From the NCBI RefSeq assembly GCF_030247195.1, contig NC_080670.1, positions 29,799,997 to 29,863,996 on the forward strand: a stretch of DNA of 64,000 nucleotides. The letters run 5' to 3'. This stretch comes from Topomyia yanbarensis (Eukaryota; Arthropoda; Insecta; Diptera; Culicidae). The notes beneath the pieces were generated by a model that saw nothing but the letters and a program-made list of their open reading frames with translations, was not told the DNA's origin and ran no database searches. Shown here piece by piece: positions 46,131 to 57,899 of this stretch. Numbering within the stretch: position 1 is the first letter of the stretch; each line of letters opens with the position of its first letter. Both the position numbers and the translations under genes were made by a program.

Positions 46131-46633
46131 AGCGAAATAAATAACTCCAAGCAACGGCGTAGCCAAGAGAAGGTTTTGGGGTTTAACACCATACAACCAC
46201 CACCCCCCCACCAGACCCAAAAAAAATATTGGATTGAAGTTGAAAATTTATTGATGCAGACTGATTTAATTCAATATTACAATAACAATTATTTGATCCG
46301 TACATTGATAACCTGTTGTTGTAAACATCATGAGGACTTTTGATAAATTGTCGGAATGGGGTCCTGATATGTAACTGATCTATTGGTCTTGATTTCACAG
46401 TTGTCTAATTGCATCAATATCAAAATCCTGCCTGGAAACATTCCAATAGAAAATTCCAGAGTTCTGTAATCAATCATAATCCTCAGATTTATTTTCAAAT
46501 TGAGCTCGTTTTTGTAGAAATGTACTGTAATAAGGGTCTTTAGTTAATAGGAAGCGAAGTTAAAATTGATTTAATGTCTATGAAACATAGAACTGCTCAC
46601 AAAAAAATGCATAACTTTCAACATTTGCTAAAA
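46131..46633. repeat. repeat fragment with GCGTAGCCAAGAG and C-rich run
   Basis: AACGGCGTAGCCAAGAGAAG followed by a run of C and poly-A, then TTCAATATTACAATAACAA. It looks like part of another mobile repeat. A related GGGGCGTAGTTGATTG with a C run occurs at 52743. No gene. Confidence 0.4.
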
Positions 46634-47322
46634 ATGTTTTTGCTTTTCTCATTCACTCTAAAATTCGTCAGTCTAATCCCGACCCGGAGGGCCGAGTGTC
46701 ATACGCCAATCGACTGAGTTCGTCGAGATCGGAAAATGTCTGTGTGTATGTATGTGTGTGTATGTGTATATGTGGAAAAAAATGTAACCTTTGTTAATCA
46801 GAGATGGCTGGATCGATTTTCACAAATGAAATGAAAAATTTCAAAATCAAATTTGTATTTTTGATGCCAAATGACTTTAAAATGCATGAAACATTGAGAT
46901 GTTTGACAAAAATTGACTTTTTTGGACTTTGGTACATTTTTGCCTTTCTAATATAGAAAGGTTATGCAATCACTCTAAAAATCCTCAATCATACCGGCCC
47001 GGAGGGAGTATGCAGTGAGGGGTTGCTACTTTAAAATTAAAACTAGTTTAAAATTTCTTAACATGTTGAAAATTTTCGGCAGGACCTGGACCTCCCGGAT
47101 CTTTCTCCATGATCCGCCGCTGGTTTCAAGCGATGTTTCAGTATCACATAGTATCTCAAGATCGTGGCTGTCGATCCATTGTATGTATGTGCAAATCGTA
47201 CTAAACATGTAATATTCATTTCCACCATTGTATTGAACATAACCAGCCATGGAATCGTAGTCTGGACAAATGAGACAAGCACAATTGCACCACTAGGTGG
47301 ATTAAAACAGGTTTTGATTTTG
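46634..47322. repeat. interspersed repeat R2, copy 1
   Basis: Two head sequences (46634 and 46932; TTTTTGCCTTTCTAATATAG, AAAGGTTATGCAATCACTCT) with CCCGGAGGGCCGAGTGTCAT and a TG microsatellite between. The tail is GCACCACTAGGTGGATTAAA near 47310. Same layout as the copy at 52427-53240. Confidence 0.75.
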
Positions 47323-48679
47323 GGAATGCGTCGAGTTGAGACGAAAACGTAATATGATTAATAACGAGGATAACACTTTCCGAATGTAGAGAGAAATTTA
47401 TGAAAAACGACGATTTCCATTCGACTCTAGCAGGTTCTGATCGATTTTGATGAGCATTTGATTTTTATTGTATGACCAATTATATGTATAGGTCAAATGT
47501 CTAAAAACAGTAATTTAAGGTCAAGATAGCATCATTTTGAAACCGCCAATTTCGGAGGTTTAGTATCTTCAATGAGTTTTACAAACGTTAAACAGCGCAT
47601 CATTTGATAAAATAATTTTGACGGTATATCGTCCAAGAAGTATTTATGGTGAATTTTCTCAAGTTAATATTCATGATTATAATAAAGTCTCAACAAATTC
47701 GCTAAAGACAACACGAACTCTGTTACTATTTTCTGAAAAATTAATTCTGCATAATTTTAAAACTTCAAAAATTACGGTTTCGGAATTATGCGGTTTGGAC
47801 AGTATGATCGATTTTCACCAAACCGAATTTCCGGCAAGCAAGTAGAAACAAAGTCGTTCTACACTCGTTCACAAGAAACTTCTTCGAATGCTGAATATCT
47901 ATTATAATACATTGAAACCCCGATTTTATCAGCCAAATATGAACATATGTTTGATGGGCTCTAGCAGACGAACAAGACTGAATTCAAGTAAATCCTTTCT
48001 TGCGCATGTTTTCCTTATCATGAAGATGGAAATATGTAAAAATAAAAAGTTCATCATAATCAGAAATAGTTATCAGACTACATCAAGGGACGGGAAGAAT
48101 ATTTTAACAGCTTCAGTTTATTAAAAAGAAAAAAAATTGCCCGATTTAGTCAATGTCCCCATTTTGTCCGCCTAAAATACACCATGAGATAGATAAAAAT
48201 GGGTCTTTATTGTATGTATTATTCTTTATTGTATGTATTATTTCACATTAATAGGTACATTTCATTTTTGGGGATTTTTTTATTGCATCGAACTACAACA
48301 ATTTTTAGGTAGCTTTCAAGGGGTTATTAGTTACTTCTTCCAAAATTTGGCGAACTTATTCCAATTCGTATACCATTTAATTGGTATACTTAAGGGTTTA
48401 TATGTTGCAGATAGAGAAAATACTGAAACTTTCAGCTTTTTTCCTACACAATATTACGTAAGCTTATTAAACAATTTTTCCTAATAAGTTTGTGAAAATT
48501 AAAAACTATTTGAAATTTTTTAATAGTTTAATTTTTTATTTAACCGTGATTTTTTAATAAATAATGACCATCGCTTCACAACGTAGTCTATTTTTCATGG
48601 CTTGCGGTGAGCACGATCTCTCGAATTGCTGAACTGAAAATTATGGAAGAGAAATTAATTTTTAGTATTCTTTACAGAT
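47323..48679. other. non-coding, nothing recognised
   Basis: AT-rich DNA inside the 5-kb block that interrupts LINE-A. A direct TCTTTATTGTATGTATTATT duplication occurs at 48206-48240. No gene. Confidence 0.4.
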
Positions 48680-48793
48680 TTAACTCGCCGCACAGATAGC
48701 TCTGATTTAGACCCGCTGGTGCCCTAAGACGATTTCGCTAGGTTTTCAGAGCACTGTGCACCCAGTGCATTAACGCAAGTGACGGAAGGTTAT
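48680..48793. mobile_element. TTAA MITE, copy 3 (inverted)
   Basis: The reverse complement of the 23034 family: CCTAGCGAAATCGTCT, TGCACTGGGTGCACAG and a terminal GATAACCTTCCGTCACTTGC. The right terminal TTAA has changed to TTAT, so the copy is older or damaged. Confidence 0.7.
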
Positions 48794-49042
48794 CGAAAAG
48801 TTTCGTGAAAATGAAAATTCCAGTAATGATGATGATTTTCCCAAACGGTTCGTTTTCGAGAGGTTTTTATTTGTTCTTTGGCATTAGGATTAGCGATAAT
48901 AATTCAAATCAAGGATACTACTGGGAAGTCACCTTTAGAAAAAGTCGAACTCGAAGTAAAATTTGGAACTATGCACGCATGCACTTCAGAGATAGCGTGA
49001 TATCAGGATCTGCGATTCCATTTCAACGCTTTTTTGTGAAAA

Positions 49043-49463
49043 GGGCGATACTTACAAATATAAACATAAGGCTTTTTTTCATACATGCGAATGAGGGCTT
49101 TGAAACGCAACAAATTAACCTAAAAATTTGGATTCTACGATTTTGCTTTCTTAAACTACAGCAAAAAATACAACGGGCGAAACTGTATTTTTGTTTGTTT
49201 ATTTAAAGTTTCGCCCTCCACGCTCCATGCAAACAATCAGGGCGATACTTTTTTTGCTAGCAGTTTAGAGGCGAAACTGTTTTTTCGTATTTTTTAGGAT
49301 TATCAAGCTGATACCAGCTGTAAATAGTAACAATGATTGCCATTGAAAAAACCCGGACGAAATCGGTGGTGTAAAACTGTAGTTATTGTAAAAAACGTAA
49401 GGGCGATACTTCAATGCTGATAGGTGGGACCGAAAAAGTAAACAATCGCCAAAGGGGCGATAC
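49043..49463. repeat. cluster of GGGCGATAC / GGCGAAACT motifs
   Basis: GGGCGATAC occurs at 49043, 49240, 49401 and 49455. GGCGAAACT occurs at about 49176 and 49270, and its complement AGTTTCGCC at 49207. All lie in AT-rich DNA. The 133-codon ORF overlapping the cluster has no recognisable domain. Function unknown. Confidence 0.5.
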
Positions 49464-50095
49464 TATAATTTTGTCAATTTCAATAGCAAAAACCCATTTT
49501 AATTTAATAATTTCAAATACTTTATGAAGTTTTGGGTTTCGATCACTGAATCATGCAATCTAGAATATAAAACACAATAGTTCTTAAATAGGAAATAAAA
49601 CCTAGTCTGGAAATATTCACTGTTGATTTTCTTTGAATGGTATCACTGCTACTATCGCTTTTTTCAAGAAAAAGCGTTGATTTCTTAGTTCTCAGTCGCG
49701 TTGTAAATTTGAGTAAAGTATAAACTTCAAATCGATTAAAAAAAATGCGATTTTTTTGGCTCAGTACAATATATAACCCCTTTAGGAAAATTCAGTTTTC
49801 CCATCACAATTTAGATATTTTATTAACAGAGCATTAACAATAATTCGTTGGTATGTCTATTTAATGGGCCATTTTTCGCTTTCCCATTTATTTGGTTTGA
49901 GATTTCTAGCACTGATGTTGTCCTATGCTGATTTGAGCGATTCTCTGAGTCCTGCCACTATCCCATGTAGTATGTGTTATCAAAAACATCGCGAAGCATT
50001 AAGTTCTAAATGTTCTCAAACGATATAATATCCGAAGAGAGTGATAAGAGTTATAAGAAATGTCTCATCACACTGTTAGGTGGATTAAAAGCGTT
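49464..50095. other. non-coding; ends in R2 tail sequence
   Basis: The last 55 bp contain GTTAGGTGGATTAAAAGCG, the R2-type tail, directly against LINE-A piece 3. This marks the right boundary of the 5-kb block inserted in LINE-A. Confidence 0.5.
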
Positions 50096-51391
50096 TTTTC
50101 AATAAGTGTGACTAAGGTATGTAGGGCTGTTTCCGTAGATTTACCCTTTTGGTATGCAAATTGGTGCCTGTTTAGCTGAATTTTCGATAAGTACTCCGTT
50201 CGAATATAATGGTAGTGATTTTTTCATCAGTTTCAGAAGTGTTGATTGGTCTAAAGACTTTGGGTAGTGCCAAGTCTTGTTAACTGTTTTGGAATAAATA
50301 TTACCCTAACTTTTCTCCGGCGTGTAGGAGGGTGTCCAAGAATAAGACTGGATCTCAGAATGTTTAGTAGATCTGGAAGAATTGTGTACCGATTTTTTAA
50401 GGAACATTGGAAGAATAGTATCAGGACTCTGTCCTCCTGATTTGTAGGGTTTGAAGGTGTTGATAGCCCATTTAATTAAAGATGATGTGAAAATCTGACA
50501 GGCCAGTTTAAGTGATGCCACATAAGTTCTGTTAGAACGGAGTCCATCACAATCCTGTCGAATTCTCGTCTTTCGCAACCGACCCAGAAAAGTAGGTGTT
50601 CATTAAAACCTCTAATGGTTAACTAGCGCCAATTGTGAGAGAACCGTCAATTTTTTACCCTTCTCGGCCATTTGTGCGATCCTTTGATAAGGTTTTTTGA
50701 AGGCGAATTGCCACTGGAAAGTATCCGATGTTATTACAAAACTTGCTCATTGATATCTTTCTAGCCTTTCTAAACTAAGCATTGCATTTGGTAAGAGCGG
50801 TCTTGTGGTCTGACCAGTTGGCAGTAATCTTCACTTTATTGAACAGGTCTAGCTTCCTTCCTAAGTGTGCTAAACTAACATTCCTCCAAGGAAGATCGTG
50901 ACATACAGACCTCGTTACAAGAGGGCAACTGTCGTTGTAGGCGGCTAAGGTCCTGGTTTGTAGGTCATTTGCCCCACTGTCCAGCTCTGATGGAGATTGG
51001 ATCTTACCCTCCGTTATTTTCGAGAGTTCCAGGTGTAAGCGAAACACACACCAGTTTGTTTTCCTTATTTTCCTGTGTTTTTACACTTCCAAACATGAAT
51101 AGGTTTGTCATTCCAACTCATTATCTTTTCCGTTATTTGAGCACTGCGTAAGGTGAGGTCCCAACTGCGTTCATAAATGTAGGTTTAACTACCTTGTTAC
51201 ATACATTGACATCATTTGACGAAAGGTATTCTAGTAGGTACTCACCTTTGCCATTTATATCCGTGCTACCCCATATTATGTGATATACATTTGCGTCACA
51301 CCCAATGATAACGCGTTTGTTTATACTTCTGCAGTACTTTATGAGGGCATACTGTTATTGCAACGACGTCTCGTTAAATGAATCCTGTAAT
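50096..51391 (-). mobile_element. LINE-A piece 3: endonuclease C-terminal part and RT start
   Basis: The minus strand from 51383 reads ITRDVVAITV-like DNA with a stop, then RVIIGCDANVYHIIWGSTD (the GCDANAHHxxWGS block of apurinic-type endonucleases) and INGKGEYLLEYLSSNDVNVC. Further down come NTFKPYKSGG, a decayed RVIFIPK block and HQFAYQKGKSTETALHTLV-type RT motifs ending at IEKTL near 50096. Many stops and shifts. On its right it adjoins the target duplication of the hAT-like element (51384-51391). Confidence 0.75.
51384..51391. repeat. 8-bp target duplication of hAT-like element (left)
   Basis: CCTGTAAT, repeated exactly at 56022-56029 just outside the right end. Confidence 0.85.
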
Positions 51392-52426
51392 CAGGGCAGG
51401 AAATATTCGAACCGAACCTATGTTCGAATACTTTCAAAGCACGAAGCTTTGCGTTATTGGTTCGTATACACAAGCTTCGCATCACAATCGCTTACCATCG
51501 TAATTGCGGACATTTGGGCGATACTTTTGCATGCTCTTCGGCGAGGACAAATGAAGCTTCTTGTTCATTTCATTGATGTTCGGAAAGATATGTAAAAGCT
51601 TTTGCGTAGTTTTCGACGAACACGAGCTAAGCTCTTGGTTCGTGTGATCGATATTTTTGAAACATTTACATGGAGCTTCGAAACGATATTCGCGAACACA
51701 GAAAATAAGATTACCTCGAAGTATTTCAGAATCACGAACATCGAAAGATTATATCAATTTAGCATCGCGAGGGCCATCGTTAACATGTTCGCCGGACGAT
51801 ATTAGTTTTCTTTATTCAAATACCTACCTACTAGCTATGCAAAAAAAGTATATTCTAGACAGAGGCCTTGTATTAAGAATGGAATAGGTGAAAAATAATT
51901 GTGACAATGTGTAGCTTATGAATGCTGGGGTTAACTGAAAAGTGACGTAACAAGTTTATTTAAGATACCCTACTGATATATTACCAGTAGGGATAAAATC
52001 AAGATTTCGCTACAGGGCGGGGATAAATTTTCAAATGAAATAAATTAGGGCTAGAAAATGAAGTTAAATGCAATGTACACAACGTATTGAGTGGCTCGCT
52101 TATCTTAGTCATGTTCCTATAGTCACCTACCAGTTATGTCACTTTCTTGAGGATAAAGATATCGATATCCATTCAAAGGAAAAAATCGATTATCAGTTAA
52201 ATAAATAACGTCATGATGTGTATGATTAATCCTAGAAATAAATAGGGAATGTCAATAAACTCGACCATTCCCGATTCATATTTGGCAGTTCTGGTCGTTT
52301 TGTAAATCTTGTTTTCGACTAACAGTAAAACCATTTTGATTCAGAAGTATGTTTTAGAAGGGCGCATGTTTTTTCGTGCACTTATTTAAAAAAAACGCAT
52401 TGAATCCATCTACCAGTGTGATGAGA

Positions 52427-53240
52427 CATTTTTGCCTTTCTCATATAGAAAGGTTATGCAATCACTCTGAAAAACGTTAACCCAATCCCGGCCCGGAGGG
52501 CCGAGTGTCATATCCCATTCGACTCAGTTCGTCGAGATCGGAAAAAGTCTGTATGTGTGTGTGTATGTATGTATGTGTGTGTGTGTGCATGTGTGTGTGT
52601 ATGTGTGTGTGTATGTGTGTGTGTATGTATGGCACATTTTTGCCTTTCTCATATAGAAAGGTTATGCAATCACTCTGAAAAACGTCAACCTAATCCTGGC
52701 CAAATTTTTTTTCGACTCTCATAAGGTTTCTGGATTTTAACAGGGGCGTAGTTGATTGTTTACGGAGAGGGGTTACACCCCCCCCCTCTACTGTTCACTT
52801 CCCTCCTTTAAAAATCTCCTTAAATCACCCCTCAGACCACCACCCCATCCAGCCCTCATACCCCTCCCTTTCAACCCCATCATCTTTAAACCACCACTAT
52901 ATCACAAAGCATACCAATTTAAGCTCGGGAGTCGTTCGTTCATGGGACTTTCGCCCTCCTCACATACCCACCCCCGCATGACAAAATGAGTTAGCAAGCA
53001 GATAACATTGATCTAATGCTGATTAGGCTAATGGAGTATTATATTTTTTTATTTCAAGTGTTTCACCGTCAACTCAAGTTCGTGGCTGGCATGCCATTGT
53101 GTATAAGTGCAAAGTGTACTAAGAATGTAATGGACATTTCCACAATTATGTTGAACATAAAAAGCCTCCGTGCCATAGTTTAGAGAAATGAGAAAGGCAC
53201 AATTGCACCGCTAGGTGGATTAAAACAGGTTTTTATAACT
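52427..53240. repeat. interspersed repeat R2, copy 2
   Basis: Heads at 52428 and 52632 (TTTTTGCCTTTCTCATATAG, AAAGGTTATGCAATCACTCT), a TG/TATG microsatellite at about 52553-52630, a C-rich GGGGCGTAG block at 52743, and the tail GCACCGCTAGGTGGATTAAA near 53220. Lies inside the hAT-like element. Confidence 0.75.
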
Positions 53241-53837
53241 GTTTTCGAATATTATATCGGTTGAGAACTTTTAGAACATGATATTTCGAGAAATTTTGAA
53301 AGTGAAATTCAATCAGTTGTAAAGTTATAGAAAATAGCCTTTTAAAATGAACGGACAATTGAATTATTACTAATACTTTATGAATACATTATCTAAGTTC
53401 TTTATTCAATGCAATATGTATGCAAAAAGTTAAAAACTGGATTTCCCTTGAGAACTGGGCCAAAAAATCGAAAAAAATGTGTTGGCGATCCGAGAACTAG
53501 AACAGAAATTGTAACTCTTGGACCTCTGAAGTGCATGCGTACAAAATGCTATAGTCTAATGTTTGTTTTCATTCATTTCATTTAATAATTTTCAGTTGAG
53601 CAATTCTGTCGTAAACTGCATTGTGGAGCGAGGGTCATAACTTCCTAAATTTAAGTGTTCCCATTAATTTAGTACACTCTCTTTAACATAAACTACTCTA
53701 ACGAATGAACGAATGGGAGTAGGTTCGATAAATTTTGAAAGAAGCCGTTAAATCAACCACTTAAGGGATTACACCACCGCAAAATTAAAAAAAAAATCGA
53801 AATTGATCTTGATTGATTTTATTATTCCATATCAACA
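53241..53837. other. non-coding interior of the hAT-like element
   Basis: AT-rich; no ORF or repeat recognised. Confidence 0.4.
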
Positions 53838-54168
53838 TTTGAATAGGGCTAATAAGATTTGTGAACAAACTTTTGTTTTGCTGATTTCTCTTATGTGGTT
53901 TTTGTTTGAGGCGAAACTGAGTCAGTTCCTAACCCCAACTGCTGTCAAAATGTATGAACTGACAGCGGTTGGGGTTAGAACCTGACTCAGTTTCAGGTTC
54001 AAGCGAAGTCGCCATTAATTTGTTATCATTTCAACACAGAAAACATTTGAAATCGATTCTACCAAGGGCAAAGATGTTGATTCATGTGTATTTTTCATAA
54101 AATTCAACTCTGTAGCGGAAAAATGAGCGAAATAAGTTTGTTTACAAAAGTCTCATTAGCCCTTTTGA
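53838..54168. mobile_element. MITE with AGGGCTAATAAG ends, copy 2, carrying a nested hairpin MITE
   Basis: The ends AGGGCTAATAAGATTTGTGA (53845) and inverted TCATTAGCCCT (to 54162) match the copy at 30116-30326. Relative to that copy it has about 120 extra bases between CTCTTA and ATTTGTTAT. The extra DNA is a hairpin with 34-bp arms (53914-53947, 53960-53993; 31 of 34 paired). It is a second, smaller palindromic element inserted into the first, probably on a TTA target. Confidence 0.75.
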
Positions 54169-55619
54169 AGAATTACTATTGTATTGATCTAAAATATGGG
54201 TCTTCAATATAATATATCAAAATATGGAATGCGGCAAAAAGCGAATAATAATGGAAAGACAGTATTCGAAAAAGTTCGAGTTTAGAACGACTTTCATTCT
54301 ACTTGGAGTTATTTATTTCGCTTCTCATTTTCCGAGATTTCCCTTACATAAAGCATTTCGGCTATAACTGAGTCAAAAAAAATACAGGGGGCCCTAAGTA
54401 TTTCTTTCATTTATTTTTTATTAGTAAAAGTCAAATAAGGAAAGATTACATCATAGAGAAGATAAACCAAATTTTGTCCTTTTCAGAATTGTTTTTGGAT
54501 TTCCAACAAAAAAAAAATCAGAACATAGAACATTGTAAGTTTTTTGCGTTTCTCCATCAGTAATTAGTTAACAAATACAATACAAACAATTTGGAATATC
54601 CTTTTCATTATTTATAACAAAACACATGTACAGGAGTCAGGAAATAAATTTCATAAAAGTGGAACATGTAATAAGTTTAACACTTCATTTATTAAGTGAA
54701 CAGATTCTGTCGAAAATGTTTGAAAATAAATATTTTGTCTCTTGTGATTAGGTAATCAACCAATAAACTTATAAAACAATATTATAAAAATCATTTGGAA
54801 GCTTTCCTCTTGGTTTGGTACAGGTGCCTGGAATGCAACATTATAATTCAACTAATGACAATAATAATGGATTCAAGTATGTAGGTACTAGGTTAATAAA
54901 TTCATTTGGTAAAATTAAAAATAACGTTTAACACACAAATCATCGCATATTATTGAGTGAATATGACTAGCCGATTTAGGAATGTTGCGCAAGAACGTTA
55001 GAAACCGCAACAAGTTGAAAACAAAGGCCAACGGACTACGCCTAACTACCCCTCAGTGGATGCAAATAACTGAAGTTCGCCGTCTAACTGAACTCAGACG
55101 TCAGCTGTGAGATTCCATCCGAAAATTGTTCTTTTTAGGAAGAATTTGTTTTAGATAGGTAGATTATTAAGAGAGGGGTAATGGTTTTAGCGTTAAAAAA
55201 CACTATTTGCGATTTTTTTAGAAATTTGGGCGAAGAGAATTGATCAAAACTTTTGTACATTATATTGTATCATTTCATCCAAAAGAGTCATTTCACAAAA
55301 AAAATAAATTTCACGCTGAAACCCTTACCCCCTTAAACATACTTTATACATCTTCACCTAAACTCCTTGGCAGGGAAAATATACTCCGATTGAAGAAGAA
55401 AAGACGAGTTTGCAATCAAAGTAGCTAGTAAACATAATTGTATTCCGAAAAAAAGAATTTGAATTTCACTACCAATACGCTCATTCAAACTCGTGGCTCA
55501 TAAATTGGTAAGGTATGCGACGCACCTAATCCCTAAATCCTAAATTATAATCTTAAAATAATCCATTTTATTTATACTCAAAATAAGATTTACAGTTTAT
55601 GCTTTTAAGACAGATAGTC
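54169..55619. other. non-coding interior of the hAT-like element
   Basis: AT-rich. No transposase-like ORF in any frame; only short open stretches. Confidence 0.45.
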
Positions 55620-56021
55620 ACGTAGCGAACATGTTCGCGGTGGCCTCATGATGCTGATGCTTGAAGCGATATAAAACTTCGATGTTCGCGATTCTCAAAT
55701 AAACGAGGTATTCGCTTTATATGTGTTCACCGAATATCGCTTCGAAACTCTGTGGAAATGTTCCAAAAACGCAAAAACCACGAGCCACGAGCTTACCTCG
55801 TGTTCGACGATGTGTGCTTCTAAGGTTAATGTGAACTTTTTCGAACATTGTAAAGAGCGAACTAGATGCGAAGCTCGCTTCGTCCGAGCAGAGATAAGTT
55901 TTACCCCTAAATGTTCGCAGCGATTGTGTCAAACTCATCGATTGCATGTGGTATGCTTGAGAAGGTGCTTCGTGAAGCTTCGAACAGCAATCAATTCATT
56001 TTTCGAACTTTTCCTGCCCTG

Positions 56022-56260
56022 CCTGTAATTGAAGAGAATTTTATTGCTCCGTTTATCAAAACTGCAGCCCTTGGAGTTGCCAGGTCGTTTCAATATACTA
56101 ACTTGTGAGCTGAGGAATTAAAACCAAAGATTTTGTGCTGATTTGTCCAAGACTCCTGTAGAAGAGCGATGTCTAGGCGCTTTTTGGTGCACATCCAGAA
56201 AAGGACGCTTGTGGCACCTTTTGCATGGTGAAGGTTGGATGCTGCTCATTTTATCGATGT
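56022..56260 (-). mobile_element. LINE-A piece 2: endonuclease N-terminal part
   Basis: On the minus strand, LHHAKGATSVLFW, KKRLDIALLQESWTNQHKI and LATPRAAVLINGAIKFSSI read in one frame with one stop. They are the opening blocks of LINE endonucleases (NLHHxKxA and DIALIQEPW). Removing the hAT-like element and one 8-bp duplication continues this frame as SSITGFI-stop-RDVVAITV into piece 3, as expected for one gene. Confidence 0.75.
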
Positions 56261-56639
56261 TTCTTTTCCGTCGATTTTTGGGGCCAATGCTTCGTCCCCT
56301 ATATTGTCCCAGGCTCTGTGTTTTGTGCGACGTTCCAGTGGCCTTCTTCGGCTCAGTATTTGCTACACCTCTTACTGTTTGCGCACCTTTGCCTACAACA
56401 GGTTTCCGATCCTATCCTTGCGTATCAGTTCGCAAGTCACATTCGGTAGGGTTCTTTTGAGACAAGATGCCACCAATACACTCGATATCCTTGCTGCGGG
56501 CTTGCCATGATCAGAAGCCCGTTGTGAAGTGTTCTTCGTTACGCTAATCAAGAGCTTTTTCAGTCCATGCTTGTCTAGAACTTCCACGTTCGGTGAAGAC
56601 CGGGGCCCCCTTCAACTGGCGCATTCTAGTCTTTGCAAG

Positions 56640-57330
56640 TACTTAGTTCAGCTGGTTGTGTTGGGAGGTTATCAGTTTCACTGATCTACCACCAACAACA
56701 GCTCTGCCGTTTTGAAAGACCATTCTTCTCTTCACGACCCTCCAGTGTTCTGGACAGAAATTGTCGTTCTGTTTCTGCACCAGGCGGAGGAAGCTTCCAT
56801 CGGATTTGTCGATGCTGTCGGGGAAATACCCGATATAAAGCGCTTGTTTTGGAATTTGCGACGCTTCAACGGCTACCAACGAGGCACCTTCCCAGGGCTT
56901 AATCGCAGCTGTGCCATCCTGCAGCCACTTTGCTGTATTCTTGTCCTCATAGACCACTTCTAGATACCCTTGTTCGTATGTGACTCGCTAAACTTGGGCT
57001 CTGCTCCATGGCGCTATCAATCAGTGCGCATCGACTAGCATTCAGCAGTGCATGGCTAAGGGTATTCGCAGGGTAACCAACCAACATGATAGTCATCCAG
57101 CTCAGTATTTTGTGACAGTCTAAATTTTTTTTTTGGTTGAGGCTCCTTCCCGTACCCACTATTGTTTGGCGACTTGGTATTCGTCGAACGCTGTCGCTTG
57201 GTTTGTACCTTCCCCATTGGGATTTTGGACAACTGTTCAGCAGCTCCTCAAGCTTGCTTTCCGCGCAATCCTTCTCCTCACGCTCATGGTTATCAAGATT
57301 TGAGAGTCGGCTGGTGATCACCCTCTCTGA
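56640..57330 (-). mobile_element. LINE-A piece 1: ORF1 remnant (DUF4780-like)
   Basis: Two overlapping minus-strand ORFs (57321-56947 and 56957-56643) read through one frame change. The first has IMLVGYPANTLSHALLNASR. The second has KWLQDGTAAIKPWEGASLVA, then ASQIPKQALYIGYFPDSIDK, RLVQKQNDNFCPEHWRVVKR. The latter resembles the domain I know as DUF4780, found in ORF1-type proteins of insect LINEs; the domain name is from memory. The position just upstream of the ORF2 endonuclease fits ORF1 of the same LINE. Confidence 0.6.
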
Positions 57331-57899
57331 TATTTTGTCAGGACAATCTTTCGTTGTTCTTTGCTATGAGTGAATCTTTTCCTGGTTTTAGAATTCCTAC
57401 TGAACCGAATATGTTCAAATATTCTTCTCTGATCCCTAGACGTGGTCTCGTAATCCTTTTTGAATATTTAGTACAAATTTTCCAATGCAAAATTAAAAAA
57501 AAAGCATTTAATTTGGATCTTCAAGGTAAATATTATGCTTTAGAAAGAATTTACTCGAATTTGATTTTATTCGTCTGATAGAACCCATCAAACATAAGAG
57601 GTTGACAAAATTGGACCAAAAAGTGAAAATCAGTGAATGTAACCAAAATTTCAATTCTCCATGTCTTAAAATCTCCAAGTCTTAATTTTTTCGATTTTAC
57701 AATTCTCCAATTTATCCATTCTTCAAATTCTGCCTTTCGCAATTTCTACAATTCTTCATTTTCTATATTTCTTAATTTTTTGAATTTCTCCAATTCTTTG
57801 TTCTTGAACGCTTGTTATCTTTTCTTGTTGTTTTATTGTTTCTTGTTTCGTGTTTTATAGTTGTCTTGTTTTACGATTTTCATTTCTTGTTAATTGTTT

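Larger units (their letters stand above)
51392..56021. mobile_element. 4.63-kb hAT-like element without transposase
   Basis: The ends are CAGGGCAGGAAATATTCGAA and, inverted, CAGGGCAGGAAAAGTTCGAA. They lie between perfect CCTGTAAT copies, and 8-bp duplications are a hAT feature. The inverted relation continues imperfectly for about 400 bp: the inner arm AATCACGAACATCGAAAGAT near 51737 matches the complement of DNA near 55690. Both arms are full of TTCG/CGAA palindromes. The interior holds an R2 copy (52427-53240), a MITE with a nested hairpin MITE (53838-54168) and AT-rich DNA. No transposase ORF is seen. It interrupts the LINE-A endonuclease. Confidence 0.75.
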
